From: Apoda limacodes
Taxonomy: Eukaryota; Arthropoda; Insecta; Lepidoptera; Limacodidae
NCBI GenBank assembly: GCA_946406115.1
Contig: OX291551.1
Coordinates: 12,338,001-12,402,000 of the forward strand
Reading direction: 5' to 3'
Length of the DNA: 64,000 nucleotides
The notes under the pieces are model-generated. The model had not been told where the DNA came from, ran no database searches, and was given only the letters and a program-made list of their open reading frames with translations. Positions 47,595 through 59,609 of the stretch are shown in pieces (the first letter of the stretch is position 1; each line of letters opens with the position of its first letter). The position numbers were made by a program, and so were the translations under genes.

Positions 47595-47887
47595 AATAAT
47601 AACAAGTTCTTAATTTAAATATAGATACTAAAACAAGAGGCAGATTTGTAGGTAGGTAATATATAGATAGGGTCGTGGGTATAACACAGTTCTGGCTGGC
47701 TTCGACAAGAATCAAGTAGGTGCCACTCTCCTCGGTAGATGTTGCTGTGTAGCCATAGACGTTACAGTGAGACTTCAGGTCAAGCAGACAGCAATGGTGC
47801 TTAGCGGTTCGAGAAGGTATTCTAAATTGGTTGCCGTAGATAGTAGGTTGAAGTGTTGAACGAACCCCAATTATCGGGGCATCAATA
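47595..47887 (-). CDS. unidentified orphan reading frame, possible exon or unknown element
   Basis: From 47887 down to the stop near 47596 the minus strand is open for about 97 codons with no ATG. It is GC-richer than its flanks and protein-like: IDAPIIGVRSTLQPTIYGNQ, AKHHCCLLDLKSHCNVYGYT, EESGTYLILVEASQNC (five cysteines). A plausible 3' splice site (TTTTTACTAATCAG ending at 47888) precedes it. No convincing GT donor was found before the frame turns AT-rich at about 47660. The ESGTY phrase could suggest an Ig- or FN3-like fold, but I do not recognise the protein. It may be a host exon, a transposon ORF fragment or a retrocopied piece. Confidence 0.4.
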
Positions 47888-47954
47888 CTGATTAGTAAAA
47901 ATGTATTATGTATATAAAATGAGCAGCATAAATGAAGTTCTTAACTATCGTAGA

Positions 47955-48090
47955 AAATTAAATTCTTTGAATGCACTGGGCAGCAGCGCCAATGGGTGTG
48001 TGTCGAGTTGCCGAGACTTCGTTTTGAGCATCGTGAAAGCGGCTCAGAGGGAACAGCGCGAGCAAGTTAAGGGATCTACTAATAAAATAA
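47955..48090 (-). repeat. probable transposon-derived segment (CAGCAGCGCCAATGGGTGTG)
   Basis: GGTGTGTGTCGAGTTGCCGAGACTTCGTTTTGAGCATCGTG is a GC-richer block I recall as repetitive in Lepidoptera. The minus strand gives short frames such as FTMLKTKSRQLDTHPLALLP. Function unknown. Confidence 0.35.
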
Positions 48091-48279
48091 ATGCGCTTGT
48101 CGTTAGTAATTTTTTGTTTGTAATATATATTTTATGTATATGTTATAATAATAGATTTTTGAATATGAATTAGTAGGTAACTAAGTAATCTATTAGGTTA
48201 TTAATTTTTAGGTAAATAATGAATATCACAGTATACTTTTTTTGTGTTTTTAGGAAAAACGAAGTGTTACAAAAAATCA

Positions 48280-48350
48280 AAATCAAAATCTAAATCTTTT
48301 TATTCAAATGGGTTACTAAGAACACTTTCGAATCATCAAGTAAATTAATT
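48280..48350 (-). repeat. LINE 3' tail, reversed
   Basis: AATCAAAATCAAAATCTAAATC then TTTTTATTCAAATGGG is the reversed, tail-repeat end of a CR1-type LINE. Confidence 0.5.
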
Positions 48351-48803
48351 ACAAATAGCTTTACAAAATAATTACAATACTGTTTTATTGCGTGCGTCCA
48401 ATTAATTAATTACAATGTAATTATTAATTACAATTAAGGTTTAAGATCTTTATTTCTCATAAGATTACATGGAAATCACTTACATGAGAAAGTACAATTT
48501 TTTTTATGTAAAAAAATTTATGAGCGACGGCTGGGCAGTAGATTTACATTTAACATCTGAGAATAATTATATGAATATTGTAAAGGCAGTTGGCAGTGAA
48601 TGTTGTGTTGTAGGTAGTTCGAAACTGTTTGCTTACGTGCTTATCTATTATTGATACTGGTGTGTTAATACTGGTTTCTATTCATGTATACTCTGAGCCA
48701 GGTAACACGATTCAGTTAATCGTAGATTAGTGATTTGGTTAGTGTATAAAGTATTGTGATATACTTTCCTAGTAGTAAATGAAATATGTGCCCAAGTGTG
48801 TCT

Positions 48804-48933
<130 letters not shown>

Positions 48934-49774
48934 ATTAATTTAATATAATGATAATAAAATTTATTTTATTTATATACATACATGTAATGGTAGTACCATT
49001 TACTCTATAATTTATAATTTACTACCATTAATCAATGATATCCTCCCGACAACACGAGTTATAGATCTCTCAACATTAGGTAATGTAATTTGCTACTGTG
49101 ATATTTACATTAATTTGCATATTGATTAGTAATCTACAAAACGTAGTTCTAATGGTTACCAGCTAGAATACTTGTATTATTGATCAGGAAATGGAAAATT
49201 GTGATGTAATCTAAGCTCTGGATTAAATAATAGTTATTATTTTGGTGATATGCTCTCTCTATGTTTACGTTTTATTATTTTTCAAGTTTTGCAAAAAGGG
49301 ACTTGAAAGTATTTTTAGCAATTCTTTAACTTTATTTTTACTACTAGAAAATGAATAGGTGAAATGTAAAGTGTTTTAATTTAATTACTATATTTCGTAC
49401 CGAGTACAAAATAATGTTTTTTCTTACCCCAGGCTAGTTTCGTAAGCTTTTGGCCGCCCCCTGGCGACATCATATTTTTCTTCTACAGCGATGCTAAAAA
49501 TATAACTGGCCACATCGAGTACGAAATGCAATTTTATACGGGTTTTCGAACTGACCTAGGAGTCATTTCGCACTGGGGTCTCAAAAAGCTCGATTTTCGG
49601 AACTCAGTATTTATGGAACTTATTATTGCAGGTAGAACTTTTAAAATTACACATCATTGACGGCTGGATGGAGTATTAAAAAAAAATATTGTTAAAACTA
49701 ATAAAGTTTACAGCAATGAACTTCAAAGACATAAACAACCCATCAATTTAGTTTCATATTGACTTGTTAAATCA

Positions 49775-50350
49775 TGTTAAACCAATGCTGCCACCCTTAA
49801 GATCTGAGTCACTATATGAAGAGATTCCTATGCTCTGGTATAGTATTATATAATCTCTGCCTATGCTATAATCTCTGCCTATGCTATAGTCTCTAAGGAA
49901 AACTTTCATAGACAGCTCATTCCACAACACAGCCATCATGAAACTGCATTTAGCAGTGCGTTGGTAGAAATTATCATATAAGAATAACTTCAAATAATTC
50001 CTCAAAACACGACCCATGCTACCGCAGTTGAACACATATAGAGAGGCCAAATCTCTTGTTAGATTGAAAAAGTGCTTGCGAATTTTTAAAGATTTTATTC
50101 TTACAGCTCGTATATTTGAATCGAATCAGAATGGCTGAGGTTCAACCAACCTGAGATCGCAGTTCACGCAGATTCACTACTTGTCGCAAGGGAAGTACGT
50201 ACTGCTTCGCTCGGTTAAGTAAACCAAGTTTCTTGGACGCTAGCTTGATCATATTTTATAAATGATCTCGAAGCTAAACTTCTCTAGAGATTTCGCCACC
50301 AAGGATCCTTACTCAATGCTCTTGGAGATAGTAAGGGATGTGTGGTGGGA
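49775..50350 (-). pseudogene. jockey/CR1-like LINE C-terminal part, strongly diverged
   Basis: On the minus strand 50050-49880 keeps ASLYVFNCGSMGRVLRNYLK and VLWNELSMKVFLRDYSIG; the upstream part (50350-50060) corresponds to the ASKKLG/NRAK region in decayed form. A short 3-copy tandem (CTATGCTATAATCTCTGC unit, 49840-49892) has arisen inside it and repeats the residues RDYSIG in the frame. Confidence 0.75.
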
Positions 50351-50359
50351 TTTCATAGC

Positions 50360-51065
50360 GAAGCACACGCAGATTTGTTTTTCTTACCCACACGAAGTCA
50401 TTGCATTTAGTGGTCTCAATTATTATTCTATGTACTTTATATATAAGATACTTGATACAATATAATTTACGAATTCAGATGAAAATAACGTAAAAACCTA
50501 TAGAAATGATAACAAGGCTGTGTGTAAAATAATGCTTTACCGAATTTATTATTTGACAAATTATGTACTTGTTTTAAAAGACTAACAATAAATATATTGT
50601 GTGACTTTCTATTAAAATTTATACTTACACTACTAAAGAGTCGTCCACTATCGTTTTCATAATTTGTTTGAAAGTTTTCTTATAAATTACTGTAAATTTC
50701 AAATAAATGTTTATCAAATACATCAGTTTCATTAAGTAATAAAATTTCCTGTTTTTGCCTTTTTTGTTTAAAACAAAGTTATTAAAAATTGAGAAAATCA
50801 CGCAAAAAAGAGTAAGAAGATATTTATTTGTTTTGTATTAAAAACATATAAAATAAAAAAAAACTACACAACAAAACTCTTCCATCACTTAATCTACATG
50901 AAAATTTAATCAACACATGTTTGAAATTTCAGGTAATATGTAAATGAAAAGGAGACTACGAACTCAAAAGAGGTGTTAACATATTTTAATTTACATTTCT
51001 GTTAGTTAGTAGGGCAAAATTTGCTAAATACTTTACAGAAAATGTTAAAACAATATCATGTCGGA
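50360..51065. other. AT-rich tract, nothing recognised
   Basis: No supportable feature. Confidence 0.5.
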
Positions 51066-51069
51066 TACT

Positions 51070-51618
51070 AATCTATACATATAATAAAATTGTAGGAAAG
51101 TCAAAACTGTAAATTGAAATTTTTTTTGAAAGAATACTTGGGGTATGATCTACAATCAATACCGAAGCCAAAAATATAGTTTTTAGAATTTTTGTCTGTT
51201 TGTCTGTATGTATGTTCGGGATAAACTCAAAAAGTACTGGATGGATTTACTTCAAATTTGGCACGAATATTAATCAGAAGTCGGGTCAACATAAAGGCTA
51301 CATATTATCACGCTATCACCTACGGGGAACGAGCAGTGAACCTTTAATTCTTCAACGCATTCTGTAACAACGTGTAATCTAGCGACGCATATTTGACTTG
51401 CTTCTTAATTATTAATTATTCTACTCACACATAGCCATTTATTTTATGTTAAAATCGTGTAAAGTCATAACTTAGATGTGTTATAATTTTTCAATAGTTT
51501 CCTATTTGCTAACTAGATGGCGTTGGCGTTGAATTAGATCGCGCTATGGTTTCGTTCTCATAAAGTGATCTTAAAGTATAGCGTTCACGCAGACGACGTC
51601 GCGGGCAGCAGCTAGTAT
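51070..51618 (+). repeat. repeat C-like element, full-length type
   Basis: It starts AATCTATACATATAATAAAATTGTAGG, contains TTGTCTGTTTGTCTGTATGTATGTTCGGGATAAACTC and GGATTTACTTCAAATTTGGCACG, and ends ACGCAGACGACGTCGCGGGCAGCAGCTAGTATG. About 550 bp, distinct from the 6075 copy in its middle. Confidence 0.65.
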
Positions 51619-51619
51619 G

Positions 51620-54105
51620 TATTACGGGGTTCTTACCGTGATTAGCCGAGGAAATGAGCTGCCGATATTGCGGCGTTGTTGCAAGCACCATGATCGCTTT
51701 TTTCTAACTGACCATGCAGTTCGCTGATGCAGCCATTTCTGATCCACCAGGCTTTTGATAGAGGGATGAATGGCGTACTTGCGAGTTTGTACAGTCTTTG
51801 GGCAAACATATCTATCTACCCACTGTCTTTATCATTTTGTTACGGAACTGCTAGAACTCACTCGAAAGTCACCACGTTAGTAAATACTCACTGTATCACT
51901 GCGTTTTTCGGAACATAGTAATTTATGATTGTTTTTATTTATCCTAACACGTATTCGACAATTTAAACCCATCTTCCCCATTGCAATTTCTATATTTATT
52001 AATTTCAATTGCCTCGTTAACTTGTATTGGTACTCAGTGGCGTTCTGTCGACAGTATTTGTGAATTGTGAAATTTGATCCAATGGTTACTGCCAAGAAAC
52101 TGAGTACATTTCGAAGGCAATAAAAAAGGTGTAACGACAAATAGGAAACAAAAGTATTATAGCTTTTTTAATTAAGTTATGTTTCTGTTTCAATCTTTAA
52201 AATAAAATCTAGAGATAATGATATTGATTTGTAATCGATATCATTACGTTAGTATCCACTATTATTTAACAAAAAAGAATACATTGTTGGAATGTATAAC
52301 TGAAATCTAATTTCACAAAAATAAATATTAACATCCGTTGTGAAAGAGCCCTTATCACCGTTTACTCAATCCTGACGCAGATGGCGAAGGCAGGCAAAAT
52401 GAAGCCATTTAAGTTTTTACGTGGCTTAACACAGCATAATTTGGGGTAAAAATAACACTGTGAATGTTATTGAAACTAAACTTTATCGTTTGTGTAACTC
52501 TAGTAATTCAATTATCTTTTGCTAACTTTGTGTGGATATAGTCATTTTGTAGTTATTTTAAAACACTTTATTACTTCTAATAGACATATGCAATATCAAA
52601 TTAACATAAGATGATATTATTTATTATTCGAATTTAAAGTTATCTAATAACAGAGACTAGACAAGTATTCATATTTCTTCGATATATTTTTATCTGTTGT
52701 AGAATTTGCTAGACACACTATATTGAACATTTTTCTGATTTCAATAAGGCTTTGCGTAGACATCTTTACATCATAAATTATTCTATTTAGCAAAAATACT
52801 TTTATTTGGTATCTTTAATACTATGGAGTACGTACTTAAATACTTTATTGCTGTCGTCTCTAATAAATTCTATCATGTATTTTTCTTTATCATATGAAAT
52901 AAACCGAGACCAAAACATTAGACTATTCCAATACAATAAGAAATAGGCTACAAACAATCACGAATGTCCCTGTAACCGATATACCTAATGGTGTATAATT
53001 TCAAGTATATATATATATATATATTATAAACCTTCGGTGTACAAGTCCAAAAATTTTTGTTTGTTAGGTACAGAAACACGTTCCACGTGTATTAGCATTA
53101 ATATTATTTCTAGAGCGATACCAAATAACACAGGGTTGCATGCAAATGGACAGCAGGGACACCTCCCTGTGGAAATCAAAAATATATTTTCGTATTCTAA
53201 TTTCTTAGACTACACAATACCCATATAAGGAATTTCTTTAATTCTATTTTGAAACATATTTGGAATTAAGATAAATCGTAATTACTACATGTAGTCTTAT
53301 GAAGTAAAGGAGAGGAGTGCCTAGATTTGGTTAAATAAACCAATAAACAAAAAGCTATAATATCAACACTTTCCTATAACTTATGAACAAAATTTTATTA
53401 TTGATTTGGACATTTTTGAATTTATATGGGACATTTCGTATCGTTATACAACTAAAGAGAGTAAATTTAATAATCAAACGAGTGTTTGCTGTAAACTTAC
53501 AGTTTTGCGTTGCATTCTTTTTTTAACTACAAAAATCTCATATCAAGTATAACGAAAATTAAACACTGAATATAAAATTGGCTGTAAATGTTCAAATCAT
53601 GTTTTACATTATCGTTTCAGTGGTGTATCAGTTGCCTTAAACAAATGTTGACATATGTAACTTTGTGCATATCAAAGAGTGTATAAATTAACATGTATTT
53701 GTAAATGTGACCGATGTTACCAATTATAACAAAACAATATTTTGATTAAATATTTAATTTCTTGAATTTAGTAATGAATAAATTGTTTGATCTTAAGATA
53801 TTGTTAAGAATAAATGTATTCTATGTCCTTCTACTCACGGGCTACCTTTCTTAACAAACTTTACAAAATTAGTTTATTGATTTAGTCCTAAAGCATTACG
53901 TTTGCACAAATGGACAATTATTACCTATTCATAATAAGGAAGTAGGTACTAAAGGGTTTTTTGAAACCATTATAAAGTTCTCAGCTGAGAACTTTTCCAT
54001 CCTTTAAAAAAGTCCCCAGTTTTCACTCCTTTAAGTTGTACCTGTTTCTGACAGTTAAAAGATTGAATAGGTAAGAATATAATAAATTTTATGTCAGCCA
54101 TTATT
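51620..54105. other. AT-rich tract of 2.5 kb, no gene recognised
   Basis: The frames at 51727-51918, 51877-52140 and 53037-53228 have no domain I know. A short (AT)10 run lies at 53006-53026. No repeat ends are clear. Confidence 0.45.
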
Positions 54106-54109
54106 GACC

Positions 54110-54471
54110 CATTTTTAACATGCCCAAAAGGCAAAACGGAACCCTATTACTAAGACTTCGCTATCCGCTCGTCTGTCACCAGGTTCTATCTCATGAACTG
54201 TGATAGTAAGACAGTTGAAATTTTCACATATGATATTTCTGTTGCCGCTATAACAACAAATACAAAAAAAAAAAAAAAATTTAAAGGGACAGCAAACGTG
54301 ATTTTTCTGCTCGTTTGTGCTCGATATTAGTAACGGCAACAGGTAGATGCTTGAAATATTCACAAAATATTTAGTTATATATTCTCCTTAAAAATAAATT
54401 ATTAGATTAAAATAAAACAAATTTTTATACATACCTAACGGTACGGAACCCTTCGTGGCCGGTTTTTTTTA
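54110..54471 (+). repeat. repeat A copy, complete with both ends
   Basis: Start: CCCAAAAGGCAAAACGGAACCCTATTACTAAGAC. Middle: CTGTCACCAGGTTCTATCTCATGAACTGTG and GTTGCCGCTATAACAACAAATAC. End: GGTACGGAACCCTTCGTGGCCGGTTTTTTT. The frame at 54115-54363 is a shadow of it. Confidence 0.75.
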
Positions 54472-54886
54472 GTTATTTAGATGTCTTCCTATCTCCCTAA
54501 ATAACACAATATTCTGAATAAAATTGATCTATACTATGATAGCAACTATACCAACTTTTGTGTGTTTTGACCGGTTGTACTGTCACCAACCCAGTCACTG
54601 GTTGAATTTTAGCACCAATTTAATAACATTAAATAGAAATAATGTATGTATTGTATATGTATATCTTTTATCTATGGTTTTTATTCCCGAAATGGGCAGG
54701 GAGCCCATTTCATAACCTAAGTGTGTATTAAAAATAATTTTATAATCAAATAAGTGATTAAATACGCTGCAATGTCCACTTTTCACTTCATAGAGCTATC
54801 ATATAGTTAAGTAAATATTATCGATATGTAAGTGCCTAGTTGTTTTTTCTCGTCAGTGTAGATATCTATAATCTTATAGTAACAAA

Positions 54887-55198
54887 GTTTTTTTTTTTTT
54901 TTTTATACCACTAAGGTGGCAAACAAGCCTACGGTCCGCCTGATGGTAAGCGGTCACCGTAGCCTATGGACGCTTGCAACACCAGGGGCATCACTCGCAC
55001 GTTGCCGACCCTTCAGAAATCTATTAACTTCTTTTTTAAAGAACCCCATACTGTAGTCCTTAGAGATAACCTTGGCAGGGAGCTCATTCCACAACCCAAG
55101 CGTTCGCGGGAGAAAGTTTCTCTGAAACCGCACTGTACGCGACCATTTCGGTTCCAAAGTGTGAGAATGAATTCCCTGTCGATGGCGAGCGGTGCGAA
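54887..55198 (-). pseudogene. jockey/CR1-like LINE 3' end with poly(A) tail, 5'-truncated
   Basis: The + strand begins with a run of about 17 T (the poly(A) tail), then TATACCACTAAGGTGGCAAAC, and the minus strand encodes RTVRFQRNFLPRTLGLWNEL, PAKVISKDYSMGFFKKEVNR and FLKGRQRASDAPGVASVH (55157-54965). It breaks off at about 55198. AAGTT occurs at both edges and may be the target duplication. This is the best preserved copy of the family here. Confidence 0.88.
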
Positions 55199-55619
55199 GT
55201 TCAGTTGGTTATTTCAAATAAGTATTTACATGTTTGGAATGTGTTTATTAAGCCTTAAAAAGAGTTATACTGTTAAAAAATGTTACTGTTTACGGTGTGT
55301 TTATATTAATTGATTTTGCGATTCCTCGGCATAGGTATACAGTTAACTAATTTTTAAAGTTTTCTTTCCTTTGATTTGACTCTTTTTCCCAACTAGATAT
55401 TTAACATAAATAGCTCTAATACATTTTCGTACTCAGAGAAAGATCTTTGTACAGCAAAAATATGTCTAATAATATAAGTACATAAAGCAATTAAAATCTG
55501 TTTTGTTGTGTTCTTTCAAGCACATACTTTACCACAAGAGATTGCTTTTAACAAGTTTAATTGGACTTTTAAAAGAAAAAACTTTTCCAATCTGCTGCTA
55601 TAAGTGCCCAGCTTTGAAG

Positions 55620-56592
55620 ATTAAAATAGACGTTATGTTTCGTTACTTATATTGTAACATACAAGTAATTATTACACCAAAAGAGAGTAATTTTGATACA
55701 AGTGTTTTGTCAAAAGATAAGTCAGAATCAGCTGATATTGAAAATAAATGCCGTAGAGTAATAGGTTGTATAATGTATGCTATGTTAGGCACAAGGCCTG
55801 ATTTGTGTGTTGCAATTAGTATTTTTAGTAGGTTTCAAAGTTGTGCTAGTGAACAATTGTGGAAATGTTTTAAACATGTAATGAGATACATTAAAGGAAC
55901 TTTAAATTTAAAAATCAAGTATGTAAAATCAAGCTCATGTAATATACTACAGGCTTATGTGGATGCAGATTGGGCAGGGGACACTATAAGCAGAAAGTCT
56001 ACTTTGGGCTACTTTGTTATGCTGTTCTATTATCCAGTTATGTGGTGTAGTAAGGAACAAAGTTGTGTTGCACTCTCATCCACAGAAGCAGAGTATATTG
56101 CCTTAAGTCAATGTATTGCTGAAACTTGTTGGTTAAAAAATGTCTTGTTAGAAATGAAAATTGTAAGTGATAAAAAAAATTAGTGTCGGACAACCGTCCG
56201 GAATCGTGACAACTTGTGCCTTTCACTTTTTATGTCTGTCTCTCTCGCTCTTAGGCGGGCTAACCATGCCGCGTGCCTCTCACTCGCTCTCATTGTGAGC
56301 GCATAACGTGAGCGGAGCGTAACGCAGTTTCTTGAAGTGTCACCCGGCAAACCAATTTATAAGACGTTGTCACGTCAAAATTATTGTTCATGTTTTTGAG
56401 GATAATCAGTCAGCTATATGTGCAGCAAATAGTAGAGAACAACCTAAACGTTTAAAACATATTGACATCAGATATCATTTTATTCAGGAACAAATTTGTA
56501 ATGGCAATGTAAAATTAGAATATATATGCAGTAAAAATCAGTTGGCAGATTTTCTGACAAAACCATTAAAAGAGTTAGATTTGAATATTTGA
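55620..56592 (+). pseudogene. Ty1/copia pol C-terminus (end of reverse transcriptase and RNase H), split by a 200-bp insertion
   Basis: Frame 1 (to 56180): CRRVIGCIMYAMLGTRPDLC and SIFSRFQSC (end of RT), MRYIKGTLNLKIKY, then RNase H motifs DADWAGD (catalytic Asp), RKSTLGYF, VMWCSKEQS and LSSTEAEYIAL (catalytic Glu). The insertion at 56181-56380 introduces a stop at its first bases. Frame 2 (56384-56592) resumes with HVFEDNQSAICAAN (catalytic Asp), KHIDIRYHFIQEQ and NQLADFLTKPL, the canonical copia ending. The YVDD region of RT, integrase and gag are absent (5' truncation), so the element is inactive. Confidence 0.92.
56181..56380 (+). mobile_element. 200-bp non-autonomous element, copy 2, inserted in copia RNase H
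   Basis: All 200 bases equal those of 15421-15620, in the same orientation. It separates the STEAEY and EDNQSAI motifs of the copia RNase H domain. Edge bases are A-rich plus TTA on both sides (AAAATTA), which would fit a short target duplication. Confidence 0.9.
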
Positions 56593-56901
56593 ATAGTAGT
56601 ATAGGATTGTTTTAAAAATCTTGATTGGAAAAGTAGGTATAAAGATATATATTGTTTAGTTTTGTTTTGCTGTAAACATTGATATCTATAAATACTTGTA
56701 TTATATGTAGTTTACCTGACAATAGCCCAATTATTATAATTTTTTATATGAACATTGAAACTATTATATTAAAATTTAAGGGGGAGGAATTAATTGTAAT
56801 AATTTTGGTCAAATGAGAGTATTGAAAATTTTGTTAAGGAGGAGATGTGTACTATTTTTATTTAGGGGTCTTTTGTTACTTGTCGTTTTATTAAGGGGGA
56901 G
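56593..56901 (+). other. copia 3' untranslated region with two polypurine tracts
   Basis: TAAGGGGGAGGAATT at about 56777-56791 and TTAAGGGGGAG at 56891-56901. The second abuts the LTR and is the expected primer for plus-strand DNA synthesis. The first may be an older or secondary tract. Confidence 0.75.
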
Positions 56902-57063
56902 TGTTAATAGATGTAATGAAACCGACAGTACTGGCAACACTGCCTTTTTTTGTACTTCCTTTTTCCGTTTCTCCGCTGTCAAGTATGGCGTGCATGCTAA
57001 TACTTTAATAAATAGTTGTAAATACTCCGTGTTTGATTTCCTCCAACCTGCCTCAAGAAAACA
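56902..57063 (+). mobile_element. copia 3' LTR (162 bp)
   Basis: Bounded by TGTT at 56902 and AACA at 57060-57063, immediately after the polypurine tract. Contains AATAAA at 57007-57012 as a polyadenylation signal. No 5' LTR is found upstream, consistent with truncation. The LTR is GC-richer than its surroundings. Confidence 0.75.
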
Positions 57064-57419
57064 ATAATACGTCACGCCCTTCCCCCTTATGACTGCCCGC
57101 CGGCCTTTCACATCATAAATGCGCGCGCAGTATTTGATCATTATTTTGCTGCGATGTTATTTTAAAACTGCGATATCTTCTTAGATATTCATTGAAATCG
57201 AATGTTGTACCGGGTAATTTTGTTTTAAATTAAATACTTGTGATGAATAACGTATTTATTTGGATACGGATTATTATCATCTCTATAAAAACACCTTTGC
57301 AAATAATGCATTATTTTAGAACAAATTTGGTTAGCAAAAAAAAGGTTTATAGTAAGCCAACCTTATAAGATAGACATATGTTATCGTGGACTTTTTTTTT
57401 AAATCTTTTAAAAGGGAAA

Positions 57420-57660
57420 CAATTCTGTCATACATAATTTTGCGAAACTTTAACCGCATACGCAAAGCACGCAGTGGAAGCTCTCAAAAGGAAAAAAAAC
57501 CCGATTTTGAAACATTCTTCATTGGTGCTCCGCTCCTATTGGTCTTAGCGTATCGCCTTCCTCGATAAATGGGCTATCTGACACTGATTATTAAAATCGG
57601 ACCAGTAGTTCCTGAGTTTAGCGCGTTCAAGCAAACAAACAATAGATATATTGCTAAACA
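57420..57660 (+). repeat. RTE-type repeat tail ('GGTGCTCCGCTCCTATTGGTC')
   Basis: GGTGCTCCGCTCCTATTGGTCTTAGCG, TTCCTCGATAAATGGGCTATCTGACACTG and AAATCGGACCAGTAGTTCCTGAG, then TTTAGCGCGTTCAAGCAAACAAAC, is a well known non-coding repeat phrase in Lepidoptera. The 57386-57568 and 57569-57811 frames are shadows. Confidence 0.65.
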
Positions 57661-57675
57661 ACATTTTAAGATCTT

Positions 57676-57960
57676 GATTGGACGCGTCAATGGCTTTAGT
57701 ACGAGTAAGTGTCTCCCGCCGAGATTTTGTACGTTCCTAGTTGCAAGTCACGTTTATCCCGTTGCAGGTTTATTTGTCTTGAATAAGTCCCCAATCGAGC
57801 ACTCTAACTAATCTGCTGAGTAAGTGTCATCGGGGTTAAAAGCAAGCGTTAATGCAAAATCGTTATCAGAATGAATACTGTAGAGAACCTCAGCTTAGGT
57901 ATTGCAGACAGCTTCCATTTAATTTAACACAGTTAAAATCAATTTTAAATGCTAATGTGA
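57676..57960 (+). repeat. diverged direct duplication, copy 1 (285 bp)
   Basis: Shares ordered blocks with 58082-58365: GTCACGTTTATC, GTTGCAGGTTTATTTGTCT, TGAATAAGTCCCC, ATCGAGCACTCTAA, AAGCGTTAATGCAAAA, CAGCTTAGGTATTG and CAGCTTCCATTTAATTTAAC. The offset is about 406 bp. Non-coding on both strands as far as I can see. Confidence 0.8.
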
Positions 57961-58081
57961 GTACTTATAATAACAATAGATTCTTAGTGTCATAATATAA
58001 ACGACGCATAAAGCTGAGTTTTTTCTGTACAATGTTATTTTTAACATAAAAGCTATTTAGCTGAACTACATTTTAAATTAT

Positions 58082-58365
58082 TGTTGGACACGACGGTTGC
58101 AGCGTTAGTGACTATCTTCCTCAGAGATTCCGGACGTTCTTAGCTGCAGGTCACGTTTATCTCGCTGCAGGTTTATTTGTCTCTTGAATAAGTCCCCGAT
58201 CGAGCACTCTAATCTCCGCAGTATAAGTGTTATCGGATTTAAAAGAAAGCGTTATTGCAAAAACGTTGCCGTAATTAATAACTTAGAAAGCTCCAGCTTA
58301 GGAATTGTGAACAGCTTCCATTTGATTTAACAATCGTCAAGACCAAATTCAAAGCTAGTATGTCG
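58082..58365 (+). repeat. diverged direct duplication, copy 2 (284 bp)
   Basis: Second copy of the block at 57676-57960, with perhaps a quarter of positions changed but the central 60 bp (GCAGGTTTATTTGTCT to CGAGCACTCTAA) much better kept. Confidence 0.8.
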
Positions 58366-58989
58366 TCTTTAAACTGCAAAACCTCTGTGTTTTACAAAAG
58401 GTTGCGACATGCAGATTTTGACTTTTGGCAAAACCTAAAGATATGCAGAAGGTGAGAAAACAAGAAAGCCAAGAATCGTACTCTAAGACCTTGTAAGAAG
58501 TGTATAAAATAGGTCCGTAGAGATTACGTATTTCGTCAAATCAATCTGAACAAGGTCAAAAGGATAGAAAAGGCTTATCCTTACCTATAATGGTGTAAAA
58601 GTAAATACTAAATTATTAATAAATTTACAGGAATGAAAGATAATAACTATCACCATGACTGATTTCGAAGAAAAAGGCTGCGAAATCTACACAGGTCATA
58701 TAAATAAGCTAATGCTATTTGGCTGTTTGCTTCTCTGCCTGTCTGTCTAGCAAGCCGACCTTTAAAGGACTGCATCTTTTAAAGCGATTTTTTTTAACAG
58801 AATACGAATTGTGTTATTCTGGTTTTTATCAGCAGTCAGGCTTGTGCATTATCTGATGGTAAGTAACACTCGGTGCGCGAATCGCACTTAACTAGTTTCT
58901 TTTTACATACGTTTATTCGCAGCACCAAACTCACGAATCTCTAAAGTTTAGCAATCAGCCGTGGCTCTGACCCAATCAATCCCCCATTT

Positions 58990-59606
58990 TTAGGGTTCCG
59001 TAGCCAAATGGCAAAAAACGGGAAGTTTAATCTATAAGATTCGTCATGTCTGTCTGTATGTACGTCCATATGTCACAGCCATTTTTTTCATTTATTTAAG
59101 AACTATACTGTTGAAACTTGGCAAGTAGATGTATTCTGTGAACCTCATTAAGATTTTCATACAAAAATAGAAAGAGAACAATAAATTTTTGGGGTTCCCC
59201 AAAAACTGGAACTCAAAAATTTTTTTTCATCAAAAAAGGTCTTTAGAAATGATATATATTAAGGTTTCTAATATAATTTTTTTCTAAACTGAATAGTTTG
59301 CGGAGAGACACTTCCAAAGTGGTAAAATGTGTGTCCCCCCATGTAAATTCTAAAATAGGAGAATGATAAAACTAAAAAAAACATATGATGTTCATTACCA
59401 TGCAAACTTCCACTGAAAATTGGTTTGAACGAGATCTAGTAAGTAGTTTTTTTTAATACGTCATAAATCGTAAACCGCAATTTACCTTTCATTCAATCAA
59501 CTAAAATAAATAATTTTTTTGATTGTGTTTGTAGATTACATAAGTGGTTACCGGTACAGAACCCTCGGTGCGCGAGTCCAACTCGCACTTTGCCGGTTTT
59601 TTTTTC
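58990..59606 (+). repeat. repeat A, full-length (617 bp)
   Basis: Start TTAGGGTTCCGTAGCCAAATGGCAAAAAACGG; a TGTCTGTCTGTATGTACG block; end GGTACAGAACCCTCGGTGCGCGAGTCCAACTCGCACTTTGCCGGTTTTTTTTT. The best template in the window for defining this family. Confidence 0.8.
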
Positions 59607-59609
59607 AAA

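Noticed and set aside
56809..57141. 110-codon minus-strand frame opposite the copia LTR
   Set aside because: Antisense to the polypurine tract and LTR; no independent support.
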